Of a stretch of DNA of 64,000 nt, positions 43,965-50,571 are shown piece after piece. Every line of letters begins with the position of its first letter. The stretch's first letter is position 1. The stretch is from UMGS1498 sp900552335 (GTDB lineage Bacteria > Bacillota_I > Bacilli_A > RF39 > UBA660): assembly GCA_902477075.1 (NCBI GenBank), contig CABSFU010000005.1:12966-76965 (forward strand). Reading direction: 5' to 3'. A program made the position numbers and the translations under genes. Below the pieces are notes generated by a model. The model was not told where the DNA came from. It was given only the letters and a program-made list of their open reading frames with translations, and did not search any database.

Positions 43965-44398
43965 TGAAAAAAGCAATAACATTAAAAGATGAGGAAGGTA
44001 ATCAAATATATCCGAGTCCTTATTATCCAATAGGATCAATATATATGAGCGTAATGCAAGTAGATCCTGCTAAAATCTTTGGTGGAACTTGGGAACAAAT
44101 AGAAGATGTTTTTTTATTAGGCTGTGGTTCCAGATATAAAAATGGAACAATTGGTGGAGAAGCAAGTCACGCCTTAAGTTTGGAAGAAATACCCTCACAT
44201 AGGCATGATAATTTATATGGCGATAATGGTGTTAGAAGAGGAGCCGGTTGGGGAACTGGAACAACACATACAGGTACATTAAATGAGATGACGAATAATG
44301 ATTGGGAAAGTCTTCATACGGGTTATTCTGGAGGCTCAAAATCTCATAATAATATGCCACCTTATTTGGCTGTGTTTATTTGGAAAAGAATTTCATAG
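43964..44398 (+). CDS. Tail-tip/collar-like receptor protein, paralogue 4
   Basis: This is closest to paralogue 3 (MKKAITLKDEEGNQIYPSPY, then GSIYMSVMQVDPAKIFGG). It has the shortest His region (EEIPSHRHDNLYG, KSHNNMPPYLAVFIWKRIS). Length 144 aa; TAATG overlap with paralogue 3. The holin-type genes follow. Confidence 0.82.
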   Translation: MKKAITLKDEEGNQIYPSPYYPIGSIYMSVMQVDPAKIFGGTWEQIEDVFLLGCGSRYKNGTIGGEASHALSLEEIPSHRHDNLYGDNGVRRGAGWGTGTTHTGTLNEMTNNDWESLHTGYSGGSKSHNNMPPYLAVFIWKRIS

Positions 44399-44406
44399 GA
44401 GGAAAC

Positions 44407-44712
44407 ATGATAGAGTTTATTGTTAAATATTGGATAGAGTTATTATTTACTATTCTTACAAGTGGTACTGTTTATGTATTTAGGCAATACCTAGGACTTA
44501 AAAATGGAATGCAGGCATTACTCCGTAGCGAGATAGTAAGAATATATGATATTCAAATGAAACTAGGGTATTGCCCTAGCTATATGAAAGAAAATATAAA
44601 AGATATGTATGAGAGTTACCATATGTTAAAAGGTAATGGTCTTGTAACTGCTATGGTAAACAAATTATATGATTTACCAAGCGAAGGAAAGGAAAAAGAT
44701 AATGAAAGATAA
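44407..44712 (+). CDS. Phage membrane protein of the lysis module (holin-associated)
   Basis: One N-terminal helix (FIVKYWIELLFTILTSGTVYVF) is followed by a soluble helical tail with charged residues (EIVRIYDIQMKLGYCPSYMKENIKDMYESYH). This layout is common for accessory lysis proteins placed before the holin. ATG 44407 follows AGGAGG. Length 101 aa; it overlaps the next gene by 11 bases. Confidence 0.7.
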   Translation: MIEFIVKYWIELLFTILTSGTVYVFRQYLGLKNGMQALLRSEIVRIYDIQMKLGYCPSYMKENIKDMYESYHMLKGNGLVTAMVNKLYDLPSEGKEKDNER

Positions 44713-44896
44713 AACAATTAGTGCAGTAGTTTCACTATTAAAAGTGAAATCAATTATAACGCTACTAACATTTGGGGCGTTTTTTTATTTGTCTATAACT
44801 GAAAAAATAAGCACAGATAATTTTATGCTTATTCTAGGTATGATAGCTACTTATTTTTTCAATAAAGACAAGAAAGAAAAAGGAGATGGAGAATAA
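44702..44896 (+). CDS. Holin candidate
   Basis: This 64-residue protein has two hydrophobic segments (IITLLTFGAFFYLSI and FMLILGMIATYFF) joined by a short polar turn, and a charged tail KDKKEKGDGE. The size, topology and place directly before the endolysin fit a phage holin that opens the membrane for lysis. It overlaps the endolysin start by one base. Confidence 0.78.
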   Translation: MKDKTISAVVSLLKVKSIITLLTFGAFFYLSITEKISTDNFMLILGMIATYFFNKDKKEKGDGE

Positions 44897-45888
44897 TGGA
44901 TAAAGTGTTTGGAATTGATATAAGTAGTTATCAAGCAGGAATGAATCTTGCTAATGCGAAAAATGAGGGCGTAAGATTTGCTATATTAAGAGCAGGTTTC
45001 ACTGGATATGGAACTGGAGTATCTAAAAACAAGGATAGTCAGTTCGAAAAGTTTTATAATCAATGTAAGTCATTAGGAATAGGTGTTGGAGCCTATTGGT
45101 ATAGTTGTGCTAATTCATATGATAAAGGAAAATCCGAAGCAGAATATATGTATAATAACTGCTTAAAGGAAAAACAATTTGAATATCCGATTTATATTGA
45201 TGTAGAGGATAGCCATTGGCAACGACCATCCGGAAGAAATGCTATAACAGAAGCAATCAAAGGTTTTTGCGAATATTTAGAATCAAAAGGTTATTATGTA
45301 GGTATCTACGCAAATAGTAATTGGTTTAGCAATTATATAAATCAAGGAGAAGTAGAAAGATATGATAAATGGATAGCTAATTGGGGAACTTCAAAACCAG
45401 CAACCCCAGCAGGTGGAATGTGGCAATTCGGTGGAGAAACAAATCGCATTAGAACAAATAAGGTTGCAGGTATTACTTGTGATCAGGATTACTCATATAA
45501 GGATTATCCATCAATTATTAAGAACGCAGGTTTAAATGGATATTCTAAAGGAGAGAAACAACCAACACAGCAACCATCAAGAAAATCAAACGAAGAAATA
45601 GCTAACGAGGTCATAGCTGGAAATTGGGGAAACGGAGATGATAGAAAGAATAGGCTTACTAATGCAGGATATGATTATAATACAATTCAAGCAATCGTAA
45701 ATCAAAAACTTGGTGTATCAAATCAGCCAAGTAATAAAAAATATTACACAATACAAAAAGGAGATACATTGTGGGGCATTGCTAAAAAGTTTTATGGTAA
45801 TGGAAGCAGATACCAAGAAATTGCAAAAGCGAATAATATAGCAAATCCAAATGTAATAAGTGTAGGACAAAGAATTATAATTCCATAA
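44896..45888 (+). CDS. Endolysin: GH25 muramidase with Cpl-7-like and LysM domains
   Basis: The catalytic GH25 lysozyme domain (~1-205) starts with FGIDISSYQAGMNLANAKNEGVRFAILRAG and carries YPIYIDVEDSHW with the active-site acids. A CW_7 (Cpl-7)-like repeat lies at ~235-272 (NEEIANEVIAGNWGNGDDRKNRL). A C-terminal LysM lies at ~285-330 (YTIQKGDTLWGIAKKFYG). It cuts the MurNAc-GlcNAc bond of host peptidoglycan at lysis. Length 330 aa. Confidence 0.95.
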   Translation: MDKVFGIDISSYQAGMNLANAKNEGVRFAILRAGFTGYGTGVSKNKDSQFEKFYNQCKSLGIGVGAYWYSCANSYDKGKSEAEYMYNNCLKEKQFEYPIYIDVEDSHWQRPSGRNAITEAIKGFCEYLESKGYYVGIYANSNWFSNYINQGEVERYDKWIANWGTSKPATPAGGMWQFGGETNRIRTNKVAGITCDQDYSYKDYPSIIKNAGLNGYSKGEKQPTQQPSRKSNEEIANEVIAGNWGNGDDRKNRLTNAGYDYNTIQAIVNQKLGVSNQPSNKKYYTIQKGDTLWGIAKKFYGNGSRYQEIAKANNIANPNVISVGQRIIIP

Positions 45889-45895
45889 GAAAAAC

Positions 45896-45925
45896 GGATC
45901 AACAGCAATGTTGGTCCTCTTTTTT
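45896..45925 (+). terminator. Terminator ending the late operon
   Basis: GGATCAACA and TGTTGGTCC (one G-U) pair over 9 bp around GCAA, followed by a run of T. Confidence 0.9.
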
Positions 45926-45950
45926 TTGCAAAAATAAAAGTAGTCCTGTA

Positions 45951-46589
45951 CTAGCGACTACCCAAAAATTTATCTAAAATTGGTTTTATCTTTTCTTGAC
46001 TAAGTGGTTTGACAACATATTCATCGAATCCACAAACATCGATAAAGTAATATCTTTCATTGTCACTTATAGTGTGTATAACAACCGGAATGTTAAAACC
46101 TTCTATATCTCTTAATTTACTTAACATTTCAGGACCTTTAGGACCTTTTTTGTAAATATTATTAGTAAAAATTATGTCACATTTATAACCATGTTTAATT
46201 TTGTCTATAATATCTTCACTAGAACGAACAATATCAACAGTCATGCCGAAGCTTTTTAATATTTTGCTTGTTGTTTCTGAAGAATAATCGATATAGTCTC
46301 CAATTAAAGCACGTTTACCTTTATAGATAGGGTTAACTTTAATTTTTTTGTTTTTTGTAAAAGTTATTTCTTTAACTTCTTCATCTTTTTTCTCATAGAT
46401 TTTTATTTGCTCTTTGCAGCGATCTAATTCTCTTTGAGAAAATTCATATCTTTCAAAAATTGTTTTTAATTCAGTTTCTGTTACTTCAATAGTTAAATTT
46501 TTACTTTTAATTTTTTGAATTAAGGTAATAATAACTATAATTAATAATAAGATAATTCCACTAAAGATAAACATTAAATTAATATCCAA
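45951..46589 (-). CDS. Membrane-anchored coiled-coil protein with pseudo-receiver domain
   Basis: One N-terminal membrane helix (MFIFSGIILLLIIVIITLI) leads to a coiled coil (~30-75). The C-terminal ~120 residues fold like a response-regulator receiver: KRALIGDYIDYSSETTSKILKSFG, CDIIFTNNIYKKGPKGPEML, PVVIHTISD and EYVVKPLSQEKIKPIL with the conserved KP. The phospho-acceptor Asp position appears to be Asn (FTNN), so it probably cannot be phosphorylated normally. It is the only minus-strand gene in the prophage part and is divergent from an HTH gene, so it may be expressed in the lysogen. The TTG start follows AGGAGG by 10 nt. Confidence 0.65.
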   Translation of the reverse strand: MDINLMFIFSGIILLLIIVIITLIQKIKSKNLTIEVTETELKTIFERYEFSQRELDRCKEQIKIYEKKDEEVKEITFTKNKKIKVNPIYKGKRALIGDYIDYSSETTSKILKSFGMTVDIVRSSEDIIDKIKHGYKCDIIFTNNIYKKGPKGPEMLSKLRDIEGFNIPVVIHTISDNERYYFIDVCGFDEYVVKPLSQEKIKPILDKFLGSR

Positions 46590-46746
46590 ACCAACTGAAC
46601 CTCCTTTCCACTCACCATAAAATATAGGTGCTTTCTAACCAGTTTTAGAATAATTCCGGATAAACCGCAAAAAAGTTCAAGGCATATATCCGTTAGACAT
46701 ATTTCGGCAAAAACTCCATAATATAATTATGGGAGGTCCAATAGAT

Positions 46747-47028
46747 ATGTCTGAAAATCAAACTTTGAAAGACCACTCAAATTGGACTACAAGACAAATA
46801 CTTGCAATTAATGTGACCTACTTACGACACGAAAAGAAGTGGTCACAAGAAGAATTAGCTGATAGAACAGGTCGAAGTGTTTCTCTAATCAGCGATATTG
46901 AGAATGCAAATATAGGTGCAACTATCGATGCGATAGATGATATTGGTCTTGCTTTTGGTTGGACAACATCTGAATTAACCAAGGACCATGGTTTTGTAGT
47001 CACAAAGAAACGTGTGGATGGTAAATAA
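46747..47028 (+). CDS. XRE-family HTH repressor candidate
   Basis: WTTRQILAINVTYLRHEKKWSQEELADRTGRSVSLISDIENANIGATIDAIDDIG is a Cro/C1-type HTH. The protein is 93 aa with no membrane part. It is divergent from the pseudo-receiver gene and follows the late operon, so it could be the lysogeny repressor. ATG 46747 is used with GGGAGG about 10 nt upstream. Confidence 0.8.
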   Translation: MSENQTLKDHSNWTTRQILAINVTYLRHEKKWSQEELADRTGRSVSLISDIENANIGATIDAIDDIGLAFGWTTSELTKDHGFVVTKKRVDGK

Positions 47029-47157
47029 GAAAAAATAGAATCTTGTTTACCATTTTTTTTGAAAGCACCGACTATAGTATAACACACTTGCCGAGAGATG
47101 CGACATATTTATTATTAGAATTAGTATAAAATATTTATAGCAAGAGGCGGTGATTTA

Positions 47158-47478
47158 ATGAATAAAAAAGATTTTTTCGAGCAATTAAAAAGAATCAATG
47201 CTTATGATCAACAAGATGAATTTGATAATTTATTAGCATCATTAAAACACAATATATGCCAAAATATGAGAATAGCTAGAAAACTTTCTAATATGGAGCC
47301 AGACCAAGCTGCAGAATTGTTAAAACTAGAACCACAATCATTAAGAAGAATAGAGGCAGAAAATGATAGAGATGAGTTTTCTACCAGAGTATTAATATTA
47401 GCAATAATGATATATGAGCCAGATGCAAACTTCTACTTTAAAAAGTGGCAAGAGAACGAATTATTACTTACTAAATAA
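47158..47478 (+). CDS. HTH-like phage or cargo regulator
   Basis: This 106-residue helical protein has LLASLKHNICQNMRIARKLSNMEPDQAAELLKLEPQSLRRIEAEN, a degenerate HTH in the XRE order. An acidic N-terminal stretch precedes it. It follows the previous HTH gene by about 130 bases and has the site GAGGCGGTGA. It could be a second lysogeny regulator; weakly supported. Confidence 0.6.
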   Translation: MNKKDFFEQLKRINAYDQQDEFDNLLASLKHNICQNMRIARKLSNMEPDQAAELLKLEPQSLRRIEAENDRDEFSTRVLILAIMIYEPDANFYFKKWQENELLLTK

Positions 47479-47590
47479 AAATGACTTAATAGTCGTTTTT
47501 TTTATTATTGTGTTATAATTAATACAAGAGGCAAGAAGTCTAATAAAAAAGCATATTAAATACTTATAATAATTTAATAAGGAAATAGAT

Positions 47591-47611
47591 AAATAGTAAT
47601 TTGAAAGTGAG
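47591..47611 (+). repeat. Cargo-pocket repeat, upstream type, copy 2
   Basis: Exact 21-base match to 16589-16609, placed 14 bases ahead of the VanZ-like start and again containing the GTGAG ribosome site. Confidence 0.75.
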
Positions 47612-47624
47612 GTAATATATTATA

Positions 47625-48170
47625 ATGGATTATTTTATAATGGAAATGTGGAGTGGTATATGGACATTAAGAAATACTATTCCTTTGTCAGGATTTATAT
47701 TTTTAGGTGTAATATGTATTGAATTATTAATAAAATTTATTCAAAAGAAAAAAATAAATTTTAAAATATCAAATTTAATATGTCAGTATTTATGGATTTT
47801 AATAATTCTATGTATATTAAAAATAACTGGTATTTTAACTGGTAATTTTGGTATAACCTCTCCATTTGATAGTTATATCAGTTTTAAATTATTTGAAGAT
47901 GGTTTTAACGTTGCAACTATATTGAATATACTTTTATTTATACCGTTTGGATTTTTACCAATATTTATATTTAAAAATATTCATAAACATTGGTGGAATG
48001 GAATAATACTTGGTGGAATATTTTCTATAAGCATCGAATTTTTACAAACTTTTATTGGGAGATTTGCACAATTAGATGATGTTATTATGAATACTTTAGG
48101 AACACTTATTGGATTTTTACTAGGACTATTTGTTATGAGTTTCTTCAAAAATAAATTGGTAAAAAAATAA
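47625..48170 (+). CDS. VanZ-like membrane protein (cargo gene)
   Basis: Several membrane helices enclose the words NILLFIPFGFLPIFI and FSISIEFLQTFIGRFAQLDDVIMNTLGTLIGFLLG, the E..Q...GR...DDxxxN core of VanZ. In Enterococcus VanZ raises teicoplanin resistance; related proteins modify the response to surface antibiotics. Length 181 aa. A chromosomal relative is at 62392-62997. Here it opens the second cargo pocket. Confidence 0.82.
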   Translation: MDYFIMEMWSGIWTLRNTIPLSGFIFLGVICIELLIKFIQKKKINFKISNLICQYLWILIILCILKITGILTGNFGITSPFDSYISFKLFEDGFNVATILNILLFIPFGFLPIFIFKNIHKHWWNGIILGGIFSISIEFLQTFIGRFAQLDDVIMNTLGTLIGFLLGLFVMSFFKNKLVKK

Positions 48171-48174
48171 TAAC

Positions 48175-48186
48175 AAATTACAATTT
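48175..48186 (+). repeat. Cargo-pocket motif AAATTACAATTT, copy 3
   Basis: Exact motif 4 bases after the VanZ-like stop codon; the extended sequence is ACAAATTACAATTTGTAAGTGA.. (palindromic core CAAATT/AATTTG), close to the upstream-type repeat. Confidence 0.7.
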
Positions 48187-48231
48187 GTAAGTGAATAATA
48201 AAAGGATAAATTATTAATTGAGGTGCAGTAA

Positions 48232-49617
48232 ATGAAAAAAAGAAAAATTAAAAAAATATGGAAATATTTATTTATATTATTTAGTATTTTGATTATTAGT
48301 ATATTATTTATAATACCAACAATAAAAAGGAAAATAGGTATAAAAGAAATTGAAGAAAGCCATTTGATTGTAACAACAGATAATTATGATTTAAAAGTGG
48401 ATTATGATGAGACAGGTATAAAAGTATTAGATAAAGATATAAAAAAATATATTGATGAACAAAAAAGTCAATTTATAAAAACTGTAGAGGACTCTAAAGA
48501 TGTTATGACATCTAAATATGACTTTATCTTAAATGCACAAAATGTAGAATATAAAGATTTAGTATCTGTAAATATTGTTACATATTCTTATACTGGTGGA
48601 GCTCATTATGTAAGACAGGATAAAACTTATATATATAATAAGAAAGAAAAAAGACAGGTAAGCATAGTTGATATAATTAAAGATAATGAATCTTTTTCTG
48701 AACTATCATTGATTGTAAAACATGAATTATTGAAATATGCTGAAGAAAATGATTTTACCTTTGATAAAGAATGGTTAGAAGAAGGTATGAATCCAAGTAA
48801 AGAAAACTATGAACATTTTTATATAAATACAGATGGACTAACCATAATTTTTCCACCATATCAAATTACTAGTTGGGCAAATGGAGAAATTAAGATTACA
48901 CTTGTATTTAAAGATATAAACCAATTATTAAAAGAGAAATATCAAAATGAAGATATTGAAAAAGATACGCTAAATGAAACTCAACTAGAAAAAAGAGATA
49001 TAGAGAAATATAAAGATAAAAAATTAGTTGCATTTACTTTTGATGATGGACCAAATACAAAAACTACAAAGCGTCTTTTAGATGGTATGGCTCAATATGA
49101 TGCAAAAGCTACTTTCTTTGTATTAGGGAATAGAGTTTCTTATAACCAAGAAATATTAAAAAGAGCATATCAAGAGGGAAATCAGATAGGAACGCATACA
49201 CAAAATCATAAAAATTTAAAATTGCTTAATGAAAATGATTTTTTAGCAGAAGTAAATGAGAGTAAATTGGAAATTAAAAAAGTCATAGGAGTCGAGCCTA
49301 CATTATTAAGACCACCTTATGGAAATATAGATTCACATATGAAAAGTTTAATCTTAATGCATACTATTCTTTGGAATGTAGATACTCTTGACTGGAAATT
49401 AAAAGATCGAAATTTGATAAAAGAAGAGATTTTAAAAAATGCCAATGATGGTTCAATTATATTACTACATGATATTTATATAGAATCGGTTGAGGGAGCA
49501 TTATTAGCAATGGAGGAACTTGAAAAAGAAGGTTATGCTTTTGTAACCATTGAAGAAATGGCAGAATTAAAAGGCATAAAATTAGATTATAATACATCTT
49601 ATTTTAACTTTAAATAA
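48232..49617 (+). CDS. Membrane-anchored PdaC-like polysaccharide deacetylase
   Basis: A signal anchor (KYLFILFSILIISILFIIPTI) is followed by a DUF3298/DUF4163-type region at ~50-250 (YTGGAHYVRQDKTYIYN, LTIIFPPYQITSWANGEI). A complete NodB domain follows: VAFTFDDGPNTKTTK (catalytic Asp, metal Asp), GTHTQNH (metal His pair), RPPYGN and LLHDIY (catalytic His). This plan matches Bacillus PdaC, which removes acetyl from N-acetylmuramic acid and lowers lysozyme sensitivity. Length 461 aa. As prophage cargo it could alter host wall resistance. GAGGTG precedes the ATG. Confidence 0.9.
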   Translation: MKKRKIKKIWKYLFILFSILIISILFIIPTIKRKIGIKEIEESHLIVTTDNYDLKVDYDETGIKVLDKDIKKYIDEQKSQFIKTVEDSKDVMTSKYDFILNAQNVEYKDLVSVNIVTYSYTGGAHYVRQDKTYIYNKKEKRQVSIVDIIKDNESFSELSLIVKHELLKYAEENDFTFDKEWLEEGMNPSKENYEHFYINTDGLTIIFPPYQITSWANGEIKITLVFKDINQLLKEKYQNEDIEKDTLNETQLEKRDIEKYKDKKLVAFTFDDGPNTKTTKRLLDGMAQYDAKATFFVLGNRVSYNQEILKRAYQEGNQIGTHTQNHKNLKLLNENDFLAEVNESKLEIKKVIGVEPTLLRPPYGNIDSHMKSLILMHTILWNVDTLDWKLKDRNLIKEEILKNANDGSIILLHDIYIESVEGALLAMEELEKEGYAFVTIEEMAELKGIKLDYNTSYFNFK

Positions 49618-49636
49618 TAATTTCTTTCTAATAAGC

Positions 49637-49648
49637 AAATTACAATTT
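49637..49648 (+). repeat. Cargo-pocket motif AAATTACAATTT, copy 4
   Basis: Exact motif about 20 bases after the deacetylase stop; it ends the second pocket and is followed by a terminator, as copy 2 is. Confidence 0.7.
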
Positions 49649-49654
49649 ATAAAG

Positions 49655-49680
49655 CAGTTTGAAATGAAACTGTTTTTTTT
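49655..49680 (+). terminator. Terminator closing the second cargo pocket
   Basis: CAGTTT and AAACTG pair around GAAATG, followed by eight T. The same order (motif, then terminator) closes the first pocket at 18474-18532. Confidence 0.8.
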
Positions 49681-49682
49681 CA

Positions 49683-49831
49683 TGTTATAATAGAAACCGA
49701 ATAAAGAGAGTTTTATAAAAAAGGAGAGATGTCATCAAAAATCAATAATTGGTTTTGCGAAGGGAGGTGGTAATCACTTCTTGTAGCAGTGACTCTCAAA
49801 CTGCGAAGTGAGTAGTAAAATACTCGCTTTT
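49683..49831 (+). ncRNA. Small transcribed unit with possible 14-residue ORF and strong terminator
   Basis: TATAAT near 49684-49690 could start a short transcript. It contains GGGAGGTGG, from which a frame GTGGTAATCACTTCTTGTAG... reads VVITSCSSDSQTAK and stops. It ends in AAGTGAGTA/TACTCGCTT (one G-U) with a T run at about 49804-49831. Short units of this build in Bacillota mobile DNA can be type I toxin or antitoxin genes, but the peptide lacks a membrane helix, so this is only a suggestion. Confidence 0.4.
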
Positions 49832-49930
49832 CATATACAAAAAATAAATTAAAACAATAAATGTTATAATTTTGTTAAAAAAATGTTAAAAAAGGGTTCA
49901 CAAACTCAAAAATCTATGATAAGATTATAT
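49832..49930. other. AT-rich spacer, prophage/element boundary zone
   Basis: No gene is seen between the small unit and the structured RNA. It is A/T-rich with GTTATAAT, TTGTTAAAAAAATGTTAAAAAAGGG and TATGATAAGATTATATA, which may include the promoter of the following RNA. The right end of the first prophage probably lies between 45.9 kb and here. Confidence 0.4.
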
Positions 49931-49936
49931 ACGTAC

Positions 49937-50024
49937 TGAGAGAGGGATACGCCTTTAAACAGGGTTCGGTATCTACCCACTCAAGGCACCAGATTGATAG
50001 GAAACTCGGACACATCCTGAGTTT
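49937..50024 (+). ncRNA. Structured RNA carrying the left copy of GGCACCAGATTGAT
   Basis: The sequence folds as TGAG/CTCA, GGG/CCC and ATAC/GTAT in one long hairpin (49937-49983). It continues with the 14-base GGCACCAGATTGAT (49985-49998) and a second hairpin AAACTC/GAGTTT. The same 14 bases, again preceded by a stem and followed by a terminator-like hairpin, occur at 56115-56128. Together they bracket the second recombinase element. It may be an RNA gene used as an attachment site, or a leader of the next gene. Confidence 0.5.
49985..49998 (+). repeat. Putative attL core GGCACCAGATTGAT
   Basis: Exact 14-bp direct repeat with 56115-56128, enclosing about 6.1 kb that contains a large serine recombinase. 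Confidence 0.5.
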
Positions 50025-50037
50025 AAGTAATAGATTA

Positions 50038-50063
50038 CTAACTAGAAATAGTTAGTTTTTTTC
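50038..50063 (+). terminator. Hairpin with T run before the 90-aa gene
   Basis: ACTAACTA and TAGTTAGT pair perfectly around GAAA, followed by TTTTTT. It ends any transcript of the structured RNA and would have to be read through to reach the next gene. Confidence 0.75.
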
Positions 50064-50092
50064 TGCTTAAAACGAAAGGAAGAGTGATAATT

Positions 50093-50365
50093 ATGTTTGA
50101 GATAGAAACTAAAGAACTAAAAATAAGTGATGAACTTAATAGAAAAATAGACATGATATGTAGATTTGCTTGTGTTAAATATGAATTTATACCAGGTAAT
50201 ATTAAATCAATTAAAAACACCAATATTGCCTATGTAAAGCCTCATATTTTAAAAGTTAAGGGAAATGACTACTTAATACTAGAAGAATGTGAAGAAGTCT
50301 TTATAAATAGCTATAATAGGAAAATAAGAATAAAAGATTTAGAAAACTATCTAAAAAATAACTAA
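50093..50365 (+). CDS. Small hypothetical protein of the second element
   Basis: The 90-residue protein (MFEIETKELKISDELNRKIDMIC, later YLILEECEEVFINSYNRKIRIKDLENYLKN) is unrecognised. It is mixed alpha/beta and soluble. It occupies the place, relative to the recombinase, that the 98-aa and 70-aa ORFs occupy in the first prophage. ATG 50093 is used with AAAGGAAG upstream; an earlier GTG at 50084 overlaps the ribosome site. Confidence 0.55.
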   Translation: MFEIETKELKISDELNRKIDMICRFACVKYEFIPGNIKSIKNTNIAYVKPHILKVKGNDYLILEECEEVFINSYNRKIRIKDLENYLKNN

Positions 50366-50452
50366 TACCTATTGATTTTGAAATTATTTGTGATATTATA
50401 AATAATCAATAAATGACAAGCAGTATCCGTCTTTTATTAAAGGAGGTATACT

Positions 50453-50524
50453 ATGTCCAAATATATAATATACATAAAACAATTTAATGAAGTATCCAAA
50501 GAGGAGTCAAAGGTATTAGTTTAA
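50453..50524 (+). CDS. 23-residue leader peptide ahead of the recombinase
   Basis: MSKYIIYIKQFNEVSKEESK plus LV-type end: a tiny ORF with a perfect AAAGGAGGT site 6 nt before its ATG. Its last codons (from GAGGAG at 50501) are the left arm of the following terminator, so a ribosome on it would prevent that hairpin from forming. This is the layout of a translational attenuator. Confidence 0.6.
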   Translation: MSKYIIYIKQFNEVSKEESKVLV

Positions 50525-50550
50525 ACTAGTGCTTTTGTCTCCTCTTTTTT
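50498..50550 (+). terminator. Leader terminator (attenuator) upstream of the second recombinase
   Basis: AAAGAGGAG pairs with CTCCTCTTT, and inside it CAAAG with CTTTTG; TTAGTTTAAACTAG can close the top. Six T follow. It lies 22 bases before the recombinase start and overlaps the leader ORF. Confidence 0.75.
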
Positions 50551-50571
50551 GATAGAAAGAGAGGAAAATAA

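Noticed and set aside
42483..44398. Diversity-generating retroelement target for the tandem tail-tip genes.
   Set aside because: No reverse transcriptase gene or template repeat is present in the window.
49961..49991. A second tmRNA or tRNA 3' end, because GGGTTCGG...CCC...CACCA resembles a T arm plus CCA.
   Set aside because: Stem lengths and loop size do not fit a T arm and there is no matching 5' acceptor strand.
49937..50024. TPP riboswitch, because of the word CTGAGAGAGGG.
   Set aside because: The later TPP elements (ACCTGAT and the GCGTAGGGAA-type end) are absent and the fold differs.
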